NCBI GenBank assembly: GCA_013180625.2
Contig: SNVD02010202.1
Coordinates: 248,001-312,000 of the forward strand
Reading direction: 5' to 3'
Source: Boswellia sacra
Taxonomy: Eukaryota; Streptophyta; Magnoliopsida; Sapindales; Burseraceae
Length of the DNA: 64,000 bases
Below are positions 1 to 13,083 of the stretch, one piece after another. The position numbers were made by a program, and so were the translations under genes. Below the pieces are notes generated by a model. It ran no database searches. It saw only the letters and a list, made by a program, of their open reading frames with translations, and was not told where the DNA came from. Position 1 is the stretch's first letter. Each line of letters opens with the position of its first letter.

Positions 1-2440
1 AGGCTTTTAACCAAGGTTTTAGCCCACCGCAAAAGCCATTTTCTTATAGTATAATTTAATAAGCTTTTCAAAACATCAAGATTTGTAGTATTTTGATCTA
101 TAAATAGAAAATTATGACCATTTTACCAAACCTAGAACAAAACCAGAAGTAAGAGAAAGTTAATTTAAAAGATGTAAAGACTATAAATATACTTAAGCTG
201 ATGAATTTAATGATACTATTAATGCAATATGATGAATTAAACTCTTATTAAACATATACATTTAAGTATTCATCAACAGATGGAGGGAGATAATCTCATA
301 TCACTTATATTAGCAACATACTCATCATCTATACAACATCACGTATCCCATCAATGTCCACATATCAAATCCATATATCACTAGGAGAGGAGAATATGTG
401 ATATTTGACGAGACATTCGCCTAAGTGGACATGGACGATCCAACAACAATGGGGAAAGATACTTATATGGCGGTTTCGTTTCCCCAAAAAAAGTTAATTT
501 TACTTAATTCTATAATGACTAAAATTCTCACAACTTATAAATTTTTCCATAATCTTTGCAATTGATTCAAAAAAAATTATAAATCACATAATTTTTCATA
601 AATTCACAACTTTTCATATAATTTTGCTCAAATTCAAAATTTTCATAAATTTTGGCTCAAAATAAATAAATTGAATTTTCTTCTCTTTAATTTAACAAAT
701 CAACATAAACATAGCTTCTATTTTCCTAAAATCATAAATAATTTAAGTTTGTCATATTGAGCATAAAACACGTAAATATAAACAATTTACTCTAAAGTAA
801 ATAAATGTGAATAAAATTTTCACTCACTAATTTGTTTGTCATATTGAGCATAAAACACGTAAATATAAACAATTTACTCTAAAGTAAATAAATGTGAATA
901 AAATTTTCACTCACTAATTTGGGGGTTACTCTTAGTTAGCTCCAATATTTGCTGTCTGATTTTCAATTTAAATTTCTTCCTGTAATATAGATCATATCAT
1001 CTATTAGAAAAATTAATTTCATCAACTAGCCACCAAAATATTAATATAAATTAAAATTTCTTATTTAAACCACTTCTGTGAAACCGTATACCTCTTCTTT
1101 TCTTTCTCCTCATTTTCTTTCTTACTTTCTCTCTAGCTTTCCCCTTGATTCGGCTGTCCTTCCTTTGTTTTTCTTTCTTTTTTCTTTCTGCACTTATGCA
1201 CAATCACTCCTCTGTTTATTTGTTCAAAACACCCAACACAAGGACTCCTTTGTCTAATCATTAAACACCCAACTTCCAATTCTCTATCTCTTTCTTTTAT
1301 TTGTAAGAACTCCAGTCCCACGCTTCCTACTCATATCCTTGTGTCTGTCGCTCTTCTCTATTTCACTAAGTTGTAGTTTTATTTTAATATTTTTTTCGGC
1401 TATTCTCTCTCGCTCTTCCTTTCTCGCTCTCTGTGGTATGAATTCTTCTTTTCTGTCTCCACTAGAACGTAGCTGAATTATCCCTTTCTAGCTTTTCACT
1501 TTTCTTTCTCTTCAAGTGCAGGAAAATATATTTTTATTTGGTCTCTCGGTTTCCGTCTTCTTAGTCTCCCGAAAAGTCTCCTGACTTCTGAATTGAAAAA
1601 TCAACATTAAAATATTAATTTAAAACCCTTAATAATAAACTCTTTGTTTCTTTGTCTCTCCTTTTTGTGTCTTCTGCATTGGAACCGAATAGTCTATGCT
1701 TCACATAAAAAAAAAAAAAAATCAGACTTGTTATATTAATTTCCAAGAGAAGTCCAACAAATAAATAAAATATATACTAAATGATTATATGTCTTCCACC
1801 AGCCGTGATGGATCACTTCTCTTCTCTTAAGGCAAATTAGAATTTTAGTTGTCTTTCTTCTATTTCATGCTTGATATGAAAAAAATCAACTTAAAATATT
1901 ATTTTGCAATTGACTAAGTTTCCAGCATGGAGGGAAGCTTGGCTCCTTTACTTATTCAAATAAAAAAAAGTGTCCTTATCTCTCCCCATATGACCAATTC
2001 GTCACTTTTGATGTCAAACACATCAAGGAAAATAATAATATCCTTGTAAACATGCTATCTCGTCCTCAATAGCTCAAAGTCAATCAAGGTAACTCTCTTC
2101 AGCTCAATCCATATGATGCACCCCTTCTCCTACAACAAGTGTGACTTTATTCCTCTATAAGTTTCAGCCTTGATAGCAAATCAATCTCTGGATCAATCTC
2201 ATCATAAAGAAATGATGGAATATGAAGCTAAAATCTCATGCAATATGGCCTATTCCCCCTTGAAAGTGTGGAAATCCATCCACAATTTCCATACGAATAT
2301 ATAATTATAATTACGTTTGTGTCCTCCCTTCAGATGTAACACAACTTCCTTAAAAACATCATCAACCTTTTTTTTTTTTTTAATAAAGCTAATGGGCTGG
2401 TGTCAGCCATCTCATATAATTACTCAGGCATAAAACAATT
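1..2440. other. AT-rich flank without a recognised gene
   Basis: No coding stretch here resembles a known family. The DNA is AT-rich. A pyrimidine-rich stretch (TTTCTCTCTCGCTCTTCC-type runs) lies at about 1085-1560, and there is a short A-run near 1710. The only clear structure is the 87-bp tandem duplication listed separately. TNL coding similarity begins only at about 2460, so the TIR domain and P-loop expected upstream in a TNL gene are missing or unrecognisable. Confidence 0.6.
747..920. repeat. 87-bp perfect tandem duplication
   Basis: The block beginning GTTTGTCATATTGAGC at 747 is repeated head to tail at 834, and both copies end ...TCACTCACTAATTT. I see no mismatch between the copies, so this is a recent local duplication. 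It has no visible coding role. Confidence 0.95.
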
Positions 2441-2764
2441 TGGGCCGTGGCCATTAAATTGGGTGATGTGACGTCCCTTGAACAACTAAAAAGGTTAGTT
2501 GGGGATTTTGGAAACTTGGGCTCTGGAAGTGAAACCATCGTAACAACAAGAGATAAGCAGGCAATCAGAAGTTAGGGACCTGGTGATGCTGGTATATATA
2601 TGAGATTAAGAGATTATTTAATGCTAATGCTCTTCAACTTTTTAAACAATATGCCTTAGGAAAAAATATTCGCATTGACATAGATAATGTGAAGTATCTA
2701 AAAGATGGTATCATATGCTAAAGGTATTGCATTGGCTCTTAATTTTAGGATTATTTCTTCAAGG

Positions 2765-3944
2765 TAGGGTCGGCAAAATGACCCGTGGGGTTCGGGGCTC
2801 CGGTGTAACCCATAATTTAGGGGCGGGTCTTGACACGTTAAATTTGTATTTAGGGGTGGGTTTCGGTCTTAAATTATCCTAACCCGTCTGGGACAGGTGC
2901 GGGTCTGGGTCTGGGTCCGGGTCCATCATTTAGCCCCACTTGACCCGCCCCACCCCGCACAGTATAAGGGTGCATGTGAAAGCAAATAAAATATTAGGAC
3001 TTAAATGATATTAATAGGGGTGATTGTGACACGGTTGAATATATTAGGATATCCTCAATTTTACTAACCTATATAAAGAAAAATATTTTCCCCAAATCAC
3101 CCAAACACCTCCTCTTTGTCTCTCCTCACTGAGAAGCCTGAGATCCCTAACCCTAGCAACCGTCACTCCTCATTGCCACAAGTCACTCCTGAATAACCAT
3201 CAACTATTGTCAATGCTTGCCTCCGTGGCTCCAGCAGTGCCAGTCGCACTTCTCACTGCCATCCTCTCTCGTAATCTAGCACTTCTCACTAGTCACTGCT
3301 AGCCCACCTCCGAGACTCCAGAATCGCAGCGTCTCTCGCGGTCGCGGCCAGCCCCCTCTCTCTTGGCCATTAAACGGCCAACTTCCCTCTGCGGTTCCAC
3401 TCTTGCATCGCTGTACCTGCACAGCCAGCTCTCCTCCGTGGCTCTGCAACTCCAGCAGCCCAACCTCCTCTCTTTCGGCCAGCTCCCCTCCACGGCTCCA
3501 GTGTCTCAGTACCTGCACAACGGGCTTATCTCCGCAGCTCCAGCAGCCTCCTCATCTCTCGTGAGCTCCATATACCTCCGTATCACACTTTGATATCATT
3601 CTGTTCTATGGCCCATACATTATACATGTTGAATTGATACATTATACATTTGATGTTGATGATAGCATAAATGCATGCATACAGATCCATTTGTGTGATC
3701 AATTCATCAACAATCTTTATGAATTTTGATTTAATAGCTCTAGCTAGCCCATAATGTTTAATCTAATAATCTATCAAAATTTAATACAGACACACTTTTA
3801 ATGTATTACTTTTTTTTAATTTATTAGTATTAATTGTATGTTTGAACATTGTTGGATGTGGTTTTTTAGTTTTCTATTGCTGTCGATATAAATATGATTA
3901 TGTATGTATGAAGGATTTGTCTGAAATGATAAACATTCTTATGT

Positions 3945-3991
<47 letters not shown>

Positions 3992-4315
3992 TTACCTCTT
4001 GGATCTCTATGTTATGCAAACATAAGTTTCCATAACAAGATAAAAAATTGAGAATGGAGTTATTTGCAAAGATGTAAATGTTACAGGAGAACGATGTTGC
4101 AAAAATATAAATATTACAGGGGTGTGATTATAAAAAAATAAATGTTTAGGGGCAGGGCCGGGTTGGTCTGGATCCGCTCAATTTATTTTTTGCCTCGCCC
4201 CGCCCCACCCTGTAGAAGGGTAATGGGGTAGGGCAGGGCGGGGCAAAAGAAAATTGAAAGAGGCAGGGCTGGGTACCTGCTGCCCCGGACCTGCCCCGCC
4301 CCATTGCCATCCTTA
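2765..4315. mobile_element. Non-autonomous hAT transposon with 8-bp TSD
   Basis: The element starts TAGGGTCGGCAAAATGACCC and ends with the reverse complement of TAAGGATGGCAATGGGG, an imperfect terminal inverted repeat of hAT type. It is flanked by an exact 8-bp direct repeat CTTCAAGG (2757-2764 and 4316-4323), the target-site size typical of hAT. The flanks rejoin into a continuous TNL reading, which confirms both borders. The 1551-bp interior has GC-rich subterminal parts, a (TG)n run and a GC-rich block at 3110-3590. No transposase (hATC or BED domain) is seen, so it must rely on another element for movement. Confidence 0.88.
3947..3988. repeat. (TG)n microsatellite
   Basis: An uninterrupted run of about 21 TG units inside the hAT element. 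It is a simple repeat and likely to vary in length between individuals. Confidence 0.95.
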
Positions 4316-4391
4316 CTTCAAGGCAAACCGAAAGAAGATTGGGAAAGTAAAATGAGGAAATTAGAAAATATCCTCATCAGGATATCCAAAG

Positions 4392-5290
4392 TGAAAGTTC
4401 TGGAGGTATACAGTTATAAATAATAACACAGTAAACTGTAATGTAAATTGGCACAAGAGGATTTTTATTTGGTTCAGTTATAAAAACCTACGTCCATGGA
4501 CAACTATAGAGCTGTAATTCACTATATTCTTGTTTGTACAATCTTTAGGATCTTTTACAATGCTGACTCACTCTCACACACAGACCTAATCTTTGACAAA
4601 CGAAATCTTCGCAAAGATCCTAAACACTGATGACACTGCTCACTCTCTATCACAGATAACTTAACAGAATACTGTTAAGTTATACATAACACCAGGTGTC
4701 TGACACAGAATTACATAAACACTCAACTCTCAAGTTTTCCTAACTGTCTACTAACTCACTCAAACTTACTCAAAAAATCATGTACGATTTTTACTCTCAT
4801 ACATGAAACATAGACTCAATAAATCAAAGTAATAAAGACATTCCTTTTGAGATGAAGCTTTCTTCTATGTAGTCATCGAATGTCGTGACCAACTCTCTCA
4901 AGAACACAACAAATCTCCAAAATATGCAAAAATCTCTCACAGTAGACTTTGATATAATTCGATATATATATTGAGAGGTCTTGGTCGAAATCTTCCTAAA
5001 ATCCTGTAAATATCTCAATTAAGATCACAGTAGGATTAGGATAAACTAAAATAGGAAGTGTTTATAGTTAATCTTCTAAAGTAACTAGGACACATTAAAT
5101 ATCTTCCTATTTGATTAGGATACAAGAAATATTATCCTGATCTATAGAGATTATTTATTGTGTATCAAATATTCCTATAATAATTATCTAGAAACAGTAA
5201 AATAGGAATCAAAATACTTTACTTATTTTTATCACAAGTTAACCAAAAACTTGAACATGTGCATGTCACATATTTACGTTAACACCAACA
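4392..5290 (-). mobile_element. Solo LTR of the SIRE-type Copia family
   Basis: This 899-bp block runs from TGAAAGTTCTGGAGG to ...AACACCAACA and aligns along its length with the two LTRs of the Copia element at 21391-36457, in the same orientation (the element is read on the minus strand). It is flanked by a perfect 5-bp direct repeat CAAAG (4387-4391 and 5291-5295). No internal region is present, so it is a solo LTR left by unequal recombination. It sits inside the NB-ARC exon of the TNL remnant. Confidence 0.93.
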
Positions 5291-5611
5291 CAAAGGATGC
5301 CAATGAAAAGTTGAGGACTAGATGGTAACTATCAATGTATATTTCTAGATATTGTAATTTTTTATAAAGGCTGGAATATTGATATTGTAAAAGACATTTT
5401 GGATGCCGATGGCTTCTACACACAAATTGGTTTAAGTCATCTTGTTGATAAGTCTTTCATAAGTATATCACACAGTGACATGATTGCTATGCACAATTTG
5501 CCTCAAGAACCGGGGAGGAATATTGTTCGAGAAGAATGTGATCCTAATCTTGGAAAACGCAGCCACTTGTGCCATCACAGGGAAATCAACAATGTGTTGA
5601 AGAGAGATACG

Positions 5612-6874
5612 GTGAGAGTCAAGACATTAATGTCCTATTTAATGTTATTCAATTAGATTTAATCATCATCATCATATAAAATATTTATTTTTCTCTACTT
5701 TTTAAAATCCAAAATTACGTCTCTGCTTTTTTTTTTCCAAGAATTATTTCTTCTTCTCCAATAACAAATTTCATTTTGTTTTAAAAACCAGTTAAAATTT
5801 TACCTTTTAACTATAAGTTATTTGATTAATAGTCTTCATTATAATTTATTCTTGTAATCAAAATGGTCTTGTTTATTATAGAAAGTATTTTTAATTAATT
5901 ATTTAATTTATTTTTATGCAATATATATCTTTATACTTACATCTTTTTTACCTTAACATTCTAACTTAAATTTTAACTACACATCTCATTTAAGGGTGGG
6001 AACTAAATAAGCCCCTTAAAATGCTCTTCACATAGCCTCTTCCAACTACACTCATTATTTTTAAGATTAAAATAATTAACTTTTCATTTCAAAAATATAA
6101 ATAATTTAAAATTAATGCCAGAAAACAAATATAAAATTTAATCTCTTATTACTGTGCTTAATAGAAAAACTATTAACAAAATAAAAAATTATTTACAAAC
6201 TACATGATTTATCAATAGGACAATTTATTTTTTAATAAATTGCTTGCTTCATCAAATTTTGATAAAAAATTATTTTTAATTATATTTTTTATATGATAAA
6301 TATCTATCTATTAATTTTATATCAAGTATATACGTCACTTTAAAAATTATCACATTTTTAAGATAATTTTAGTTTGTTACAGAATTTAGCATTCATTATA
6401 CTTAGAGAAGGGATATAGAGAGAAGTTTAGGGGTTTCATATAATAAACTATGTTTTAACTAATCTTTGATATAATAAATATCAAATATATATGTTAGTTT
6501 AACAATTATCACATGTTTAAGACAAAATTTTATTTCTTTGGAAAAGGTAGTCAACCCCACCGTACCAACCCCCATTTAATTCAATGGGTTCATTTCAAAA
6601 GACAAAAGAGAAACAAATAATGATTCCTACTTATTGACCTTGTAAATGATTGAATCTTACGAGATAAATGATTGAATTTTTCAGTTAATGTTTTAAGTAA
6701 AAAAAAAATTCTATTTAGGTATATATCAATTGAAAGAAATATGAGTTATGAATTAGCTTAGAAGATAAAGAGGTTAATTGGAAGGATAGGAAAAAAAATT
6801 GAGAGTATTTAATTAATCACAATTAATTTAAGCTTTTAAACTTCTGATGTTAACCATCTATCCTTGATTTTTAG
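5612..6874 (+). other. Intron of the TNL remnant
   Basis: AT-rich DNA between a GT donor at 5612 and a TTTTTAG acceptor ending at 6874. No gene or element is recognised in it. In TNL genes an intron at this place separates the NB-ARC exon from the exon that leads into the LRR, which fits the reading on both sides. Confidence 0.6.
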
Positions 6875-7035
6875 GAAATTGAAAATGTACTAAGCATATC
6901 CTTTGACAAATCGATCTGCAATAAGTCACATAAGATTAAAAAGTGATGCCTTTGCTAAGATAGTTACTTGAGGATCCTGGAAGTATATAACTCATAGGAC
7001 CAAGATACTTCAATTGGAAATACGTACAGTAGTCC
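6875..7035 (+). pseudogene. TNL exon 3 fragment (NB-ARC/LRR linker)
   Basis: After the acceptor the reading gives IENVLSISFDKS, then residues equivalent to DAFAKM and LRILEVYN in shifted frames, and then a short RYFNWKY-like piece at about 7000-7030. This is the usual start of the third TNL exon, just before the first LRRs. Stops and frameshifts break it. Coding similarity ends at about 7035, close to the presumed 5' end of the LINE. Confidence 0.65.
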
Positions 7036-7989
7036 TATGAGAGAATGCCATCTATCTCCGGCGATTATATCTGATTGGGATTTGAAATATCAATGGTAGG
7101 TGTCTATAGGGATTGTCTCTCAACCAAGGTCGCCAGAGTTACTGTTTACTCCGACCGATTTGAGAGCTAGGCTATGAGATTACATATGTTGTAGATCTAA
7201 GTACCCTAAATAAACTTTCCTTCTTAAGCCTTACCAAATTCTGACTAGAAAACTGTCAAAATTGTTAAAAACAAATTCGGAATTCACTGTTCATCTGTCG
7301 CTGATGAGTGAGTGAAGTCTCACCTCTATCAATAACGTATTCGCCTCAGTCAGCTTTACATCTTTGCCTTCATCACCGTCGTCTGATTCGATCGTCATCG
7401 TCTCCGTCCACAACATTCTTTATTACTATTCATCGCCACTGTTTTGCATCGAACGGCGAGTGGGCTCTCACCTCTACTACTGGGTTGTAGATCGGAGGAT
7501 GCTGGTTAACTTTTTCTTTTGCACCATCATCAGATTCCTAGCGAGTCTCTCTCAAATCTCATTTTTCTTTTTGGGTGGTACTATTCACCGTCGTGATTAC
7601 TGTTCAACCGGTAGGCACTGTTCATCAACCCGACCAGATTGCTTCTTAGGCTATTTCACGTAACTTTGCTTTTTGGTCAACCTCCAGATTCCTTGCGGAT
7701 CACCTCCAGATTCTGTGAGAGCTATTTTTCTCGTCGACAATATAGATCGACTCCATTTTGGTGACTGGTTTGCACTTCTTCTATTGAATTTCCTTTAAAT
7801 CACCTACTACTATTCTTGGGATTGCTATAGAATTCTATTTATACTGAATTTGTGTTGACTTGAAAATTGTTGTTTGGTTATCGAATATGCCAAAACCAGA
7901 CACAACTTAGGGTTATCGAATCTACCATTACCAACCAGACACAACCCCCACATTTCACCAACTAACCACAACCACCAACCAAGACCTTC

Positions 7990-9188
7990 TTTCCCACCAA
8001 CCAACCTTACCCACACCTAACAATGCCAAAACCAAACCTTCTCAAACTCAGTGTTCATGGGCAGATAGAGTTCGGGTGACTGCGGCAAGCACTCATTTTA
8101 GTCTTGACTCGGTAGTCCGAAAGGTCTCGGGTTCAGTTCTTGAGATTTCTAATGATTTGATTGATGATGCTGGATCTGCCTGGCTACGTTGTATTGTGTG
8201 ATTTATTTTTGGTTATACTATGCAATTCCATGCTGCGCGTTCTATTGGTATGCATGCATGAAAGTCCAGTGGTTTAGAAGATGTTCGCTCCACTGGGACT
8301 GGTTTTTTGATCTTCAGATTTAGGACTAAAGAGTAGGTCCATGACATTTTGGAAAGAGGGCCTTGTATGTTTGGTGGGAAACACATCATATTACAACAGT
8401 GGAACCCTTATTTCTCCTTTGACCAGAATCGGATCTCTAGAATTTCGATTTGGATCCGCATGCATGGATTGCCATTCCCCTTATGGTCAGCTAGAGCTCT
8501 CTGTGCCATCTCTGGTATGGTTGGTCGGCCATTGTCATATGATAGAATGTCCTACGAGCACACTCGGTTATCCTACGATAGGGTTTGTGTTGAACTAGAT
8601 GCTGAACACGCTCCTATTTATGATTTTGAGATTCGGCGCAAGCTTTCCTTTGAGCCTATTAAGGTTCGAGTTGAATATGAGTGGAAGCTAAAACACTGTC
8701 CTAAGTGCTGTTTATTTGGGCATACTTGTCGAGATCTAGTTAAGTCCTCTGAGACTAGTCGAGATCAGATTGTTGCTGCAGATGTTACCCCAGGCTTACA
8801 TGACAAAGGTAAGAGTGTGGCTATTGTTTCCACACCAACAGGAGATATTACCCCACCGATTTCACAACTAGAAACTGAAGAGAAGAGTACAATGGGCAAA
8901 ATCTTTCATTGGCTTGAGATTGCTACTAATGATTCAGATTCTAAGTCAGATTTTGTCTCTGATCCACTACAGGTACCCCATGATACACTTCTAAAGTATG
9001 CTGCTTTGCCTAGCTCTTCAGAGACTACTCCTCCAAAAGGGCTTGCTACTAAAGATTCTTCGAAATCTGATGCGACAACTTTGAACAATCAATCGCCTGT
9101 CTTTAATCCTTCCCTTACTGCTGCTGATGGTAAGAATAATAAGAAAAGACAGGAAGCTAATGAGAGTAGAGGCACAAACCTCTGCTGA
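7990..9188 (+). pseudogene. LINE ORF1, DUF4283 and CCHC zinc-knuckle protein
   Basis: ORF1 proteins of plant L1 elements bind the element RNA. The longest open piece is 8349-9188 (279 codons). The reading extends upstream to about 7990 with in-frame stops and shifts; recognisable segments there include WADRVRVTAAS and a pattern typical of DUF4283. The open part has the conserved IWIRMHGLPFPLWS block and a zinc knuckle CPKCCLFGHTC (C-x2-C-x4-H-x-C), followed by a Ser/Thr-rich tail. The stop at 9186-9188 lies 8 bp before the first ORF2 start, as usual in LINEs. The start codon is lost or uncertain. Confidence 0.75.
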
Positions 9189-9196
9189 TTTCTTTA

Positions 9197-12100
9197 TTGA
9201 GTTTGAACTCCTTCCAGCTTCCTATGATAGGAAGTTGGCATATTAGAGGCCTTAACGACTTCTTTTCGCAGTGGGCAATTAAAAATTGGATTTCTAAGTA
9301 TTATTTGGGTTTAATTGGTCTTATAGAGACTAAAGTTAATAAGAAACACCTTGCTTTGATTGTTTCAAAAATTTGTCCTTCTTGGCACTTCTTGTCAAAT
9401 GTCACTGATTCGATTGCTTGCAGAATCTTGGTTTGTTGGGATCCTACTTTGTACAGTTTGAGTAGACTGCAGTCTTTTCCTTAGTGGATAGCTTGTCGAA
9501 TTCTCAGATTGTCAGATGGGGTTTCTTTTGGTCTGATCTTTGTTTATGGTTCTAATGATCTGGGTGGGCGTCGACAGCTGTGGGACTTTATCAGAGATCA
9601 ATCTGTAGGCTTTGGTGATTTACCTTGGTTGGCATTAGATGATTTCAATGCGATTTTATGCTCTACGGACAGAGTTGGTGGAGCTCAAGCTTGGCATGGT
9701 TATATGGATGAGTTTGGTCAGTGTGTTCATGATGCAGCATTGATCAGAGTTTCATCTTTTATGCTTCGATACACTTGGCATAATGGGCAGCAAGGAGAAG
9801 GTACTATTCTTAGAACTCTTGATTAGAGTTTTAGTAGCTCTTCATGGTTCTTGACGTGGCCAAGCACAACTTTAGAGGTTCTTCCTCGGGATGCTTCTGA
9901 CCACAGTGCTATGGTCATCAGATTTGGAGATCAGCATAGGCGAACCTACAGTCCTTTTAAATTAACTTTTGGGCTGACTGAGATGGTTTCTTGGAGATTG
10001 TACAGAGAGTATGGTCTATACCTGTGGATGGAGATCCTATGTTTCGAGTCACACAGAAATTGGGTTTGTTGAAACGTGAACTCAGGACTTTACATGCAAA
10101 GGATTCTAGCCATATTTCCAGTAGAGTCATCGAGGTCAAGGCTCAGTGGGTTGCGGCTCAGGCTGCTCTGGATGAGAACCCCTATTCAACAAAATGTATT
10201 TCGACTGAGAGAGTTTTTGCTAAACAGTATTCACAATTGTGCAGAGACGAGGAGGCTTTCTTTTGACAGAGGTCAAGGATCCAATGGCTTTCTTTGGGGG
10301 ATCAGAATACCAAATTCTTTCATAAGTCATTGATCCATAGACAGGTCAGGAATCAGATTAATCAACTTGAGGATGAAGATGGCACCGTCTTTACAGATCA
10401 ACGCGAATTAGGACATCTGGCTGTAAGGTGTTTTCAGAAGCTGCTTACAGCTCCTTCTAGACCTTTTATTGAAGATGCTTCTCGGTTTTTCTCTGGAAGA
10501 GTTTCTGAGGAGATGTTACCTTCTTTGGCATGCCCTATTACTGATGATGAGATCAAGTCGACTTTATTTTTTATTCCTGATGATAAAGCCTCAAGACCAG
10601 ATGGGTATACCTCTCTGTTCTTTAAGAGGGCTTGGGATATTATTAGTATGGAGTTTAAGGCTGCTGTAGGCTACTTCTTCACGACTTGTTGGGTGCCTAA
10701 ATGTGTTAATGCCACTAGAATTACTTTGGCCCCTAAGGTTGAGAGTCCGAGGACTATGAGTGATTTTTGACCAATCTCTTGTTATAATGTGCTCTATAAG
10801 TGTATCTCCAAAGTGATCGTGAATCGGTTCAAAGCGGTCTTACCTGATGTGGTTGGGAGTTCACAATCTGCTTTTGTCCCTGGCCGAAGAATTTCTGATG
10901 CCATTCTATTGACTCAAGAGCTGATACATAATTATCATCTTGGGCGCTCGCCTCCTCGATGTGCTTTAAAGGTGGATATTCACAAAACTTTTGACACTGT
11001 CAGCTGGGATTTCATCCTTTTGGGTTTAAGAATGATCGGTATTCTAGAGTGTATGGTTCGCTGGATTGCGACATGTATGTCCTCTGCATATTTCTCGTTT
11101 GCTTTAAATGAAAAGCTTCATGGGTTCTTCTCCACCTCCAGAGGAGTTCGACAGGGTGATCCTTTATCACCATACCTTTTTGTGCTGGCCATGGAGGGTT
11201 TGATGCTATTCTTCAAGAGGCTACTCAGAATCCTAGTTTTCGATGTCATTGGAGATGTCAACAGGTTTCTCTCACTCATCTTTGTTTTGCAGATGATCTA
11301 ATGGTTTTTGTAGGGTAGATATGGGCTCTGTTAGTGTGGTCCATGCTGCATTACAGAAGTTTATAAAGCTTTCTGGTTTAGTTACGAATTCGGTCAAAAG
11401 TCATGTCTTCTTCTTTGGAGTCAATGATGAGGACCGAACTGCTTTGGAGGCCATCTTGAGTTTTCAGGTAGGGAGTCTACCGGTCAGATATCTGGGAGTA
11501 CCTCTAATCAGTACCAGATTGCGCCTCTCAGATTGTGCTCCATTGATAGAACGGATTTTGTCGAGGATCAGATTATGGACATCTGCTATGCTGACTTATG
11601 CTGGCCGACTTCAATTGATCAAGTCGATACTCTTTCCATCCAGGTCTATTGGTCCTCCATGTTCACTCTACCTGCAGTTGTGGTACGGAGGATCGAAGGT
11701 ATTATAGCTGCTTTCCTTTAGAAAGAGATCTCTTTGTCTCATTCTGGGGCCAAAGTAGCTTGGGATTCAGTTTGCTATCCGTTGAAAGAAGGTGGATTGG
11801 GAATTAAGCGAGTCAAGGAGTGGAATTGTGCAGCTATTCTGAAACATGTTTGGAGACTTCTTTCTAACCAATCCTCCACTTGGTCTTCTTGGATTCATAA
11901 GGTACTCCTTTGGGGCCGCTCATTTTGACAAATTCAGGTCACTTTTGGAGCCTCCTGGTCTTGAAGGAATATTTTGCATAGTCGGGTTTGGTGTAGAGGT
12001 AAATTTATCTCTTGTATTGGAGATGGCCGTGATATCTCTCTTTGGCAAGATTACTGGTTGCCACAGGGGCGTCTGTGTGACTTGTTACCCTTCAAGACTC

Positions 12101-12838
12101 TTACATCCACAGGTCTTCCTTCAGATGCTAGGGTCTCAAACGTTATTTAGAATGGGGATTGGGCTTTTCCTGATGGAGGTCCAGCCCATAAGTTGATTTG
12201 AGACTTAGTCAGCATCCGACGTATGATGGGGGCTCTTAATCATGTTGTTTTGAAGGGTCATACCTCAGGTATTTTCTCTATTGAGTCCGCATGGGAATCG
12301 TTACAGAGTAGGCATCTAGTGAACACTCTTCATCATCTTCTCTGGTTCCTTGGCCATGTCCCAATACACTCTTTTATTCTTTGGCTTGCCTCTTTGGGTC
12401 GGCTTCGCACTATGGATCGACTACAACATCATGGTATTTTATCCTCTTTAGGCTGTGTTCTCTGTGTTTCAGCAAATGAGACCCATGATCATCTTTTCTT
12501 TAGCTGTCCTTTCTCATCTTCTATTGGGGGGGGGGGGAATTTCAACTAAGACTTTCGTTGTTTGGCCATCCTTTTGTTGGTCCTCCTTGCTCCAATGGGC
12601 TCCTCTACATCTCCAGGGTAGAAAGAATTTCGAACATATCCTTGCACGTTTGGTCTTCTCTGCAACGGTTTATTCTCTTTAGTATGAAAGGAATAATCGT
12701 ATGTATCAACAACGACGTCGGACCTATCGTCAGGTGACTGATGAGATTTTTGACTTGGTTCGTTCCCGAATTCTAGCCTTAGAGGCCAAGTATGCGATCA
12801 CTCCTCAGCTTCGTGCCATATGGGGTCTGCATAATTAA
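9197..12838 (+). pseudogene. LINE ORF2: APE endonuclease, reverse transcriptase, zf-RVT
   Basis: This ORF would nick target DNA and copy the RNA at the nick. Endonuclease signs are WHIRGLND (about 9236), GLIETKV (about 9320), DDFNA where GDFN is usual (about 9640) and SDHSAM (about 9898). Reverse-transcriptase signs are SAFVPGRRISDAILL (about 10867), a cryptic KVDI...FDTV block, RGVRQGDPLSPYLF (about 11140) and FADDLMVF (about 11287, in another frame). A zf-RVT domain with CVLC...H..H..F.C follows at about 12450-12520, and the end ...AIWGLHN stops at 12836-12838. A G10 run at about 12528 breaks the frame. At least eight stops or frameshifts make it inactive. Confidence 0.85.
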
Positions 12839-13083
12839 CTTTGTTCTTAGACTTTGTTTTGCTATTGTTAGTTTAGTTGTGATTGGTTTGGGCTAGTACG
12901 CCTTTTTTTCTATTTGATTAGGCCTTTGGCTCTCTTGTTTAGGTTGTTTTGTTTTGAGCCCTTGGGCATTAGTATTTCCTATTTGAAATTGTGAGTACTA
13001 GGTACTCTTCTTGGGGTATGCCCCTCGTATTTTGTACATTCACTTTTTCTTTTATATGAATAGTAACTTTTTCCCAAAAAAAA

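Larger units (their letters stand above)
2461..5611 (+). pseudogene. TNL resistance-gene NB-ARC remnant, split by two insertions
   Basis: TNL proteins are intracellular immune receptors with TIR, NB-ARC and LRR parts. Three pieces of one NB-ARC exon can be read here. 2461-2764 has an RNBS-B-like motif (TIVTTRDKQ, about 2535-2560) and a GLPLA-equivalent (YAKGIALAL, about 2714-2740). 4316-4391 continues it (Q/N-rich KxxxW helix and KLENILIRISK-like residues, now in shifted frames). 5291-5611 has the ARC2 end (ILDADGF), then an MHD-like site reading AMHN (D changed to N), then NIVREE and GKRSH. A good splice donor (G|GTGAG) follows at 5612. The pieces are separated by a hAT element and a solo LTR. 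There are further stops and frameshifts, and the TIR and P-loop are absent. It is a dead gene; the family assignment is secure. Confidence 0.85.
7040..13083 (+). mobile_element. L1-type LINE (non-LTR retrotransposon), decayed
   Basis: ORF1 (DUF4283/CCHC type) and ORF2 (endonuclease, reverse transcriptase, zf-RVT) lie in order on the plus strand. The element ends in an A8 tract at 13076-13083 after a ...TAGTAACTTTTTCCC tail. TNL sequence resumes directly after the A-tract. The 5' border is approximate: TNL similarity stops at about 7035, and 7040-7990 is non-coding DNA with a CT/CG-rich 5'-UTR-like part. I found no convincing target-site duplication. Many stops and frameshifts make it non-autonomous. 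Confidence 0.85.

Noticed and set aside
1133..1321. 62-codon minus-strand ORF in the left flank
   Set aside because: Lys/Glu/Arg-rich reading of a pyrimidine-rich tract with no family resemblance.
3363..3593. 76-codon ORF in the hAT element as a gene
   Set aside because: GC-rich low-complexity DNA open on both strands, with no hAT transposase motif; several overlapping ORFs in other frames are equally long.
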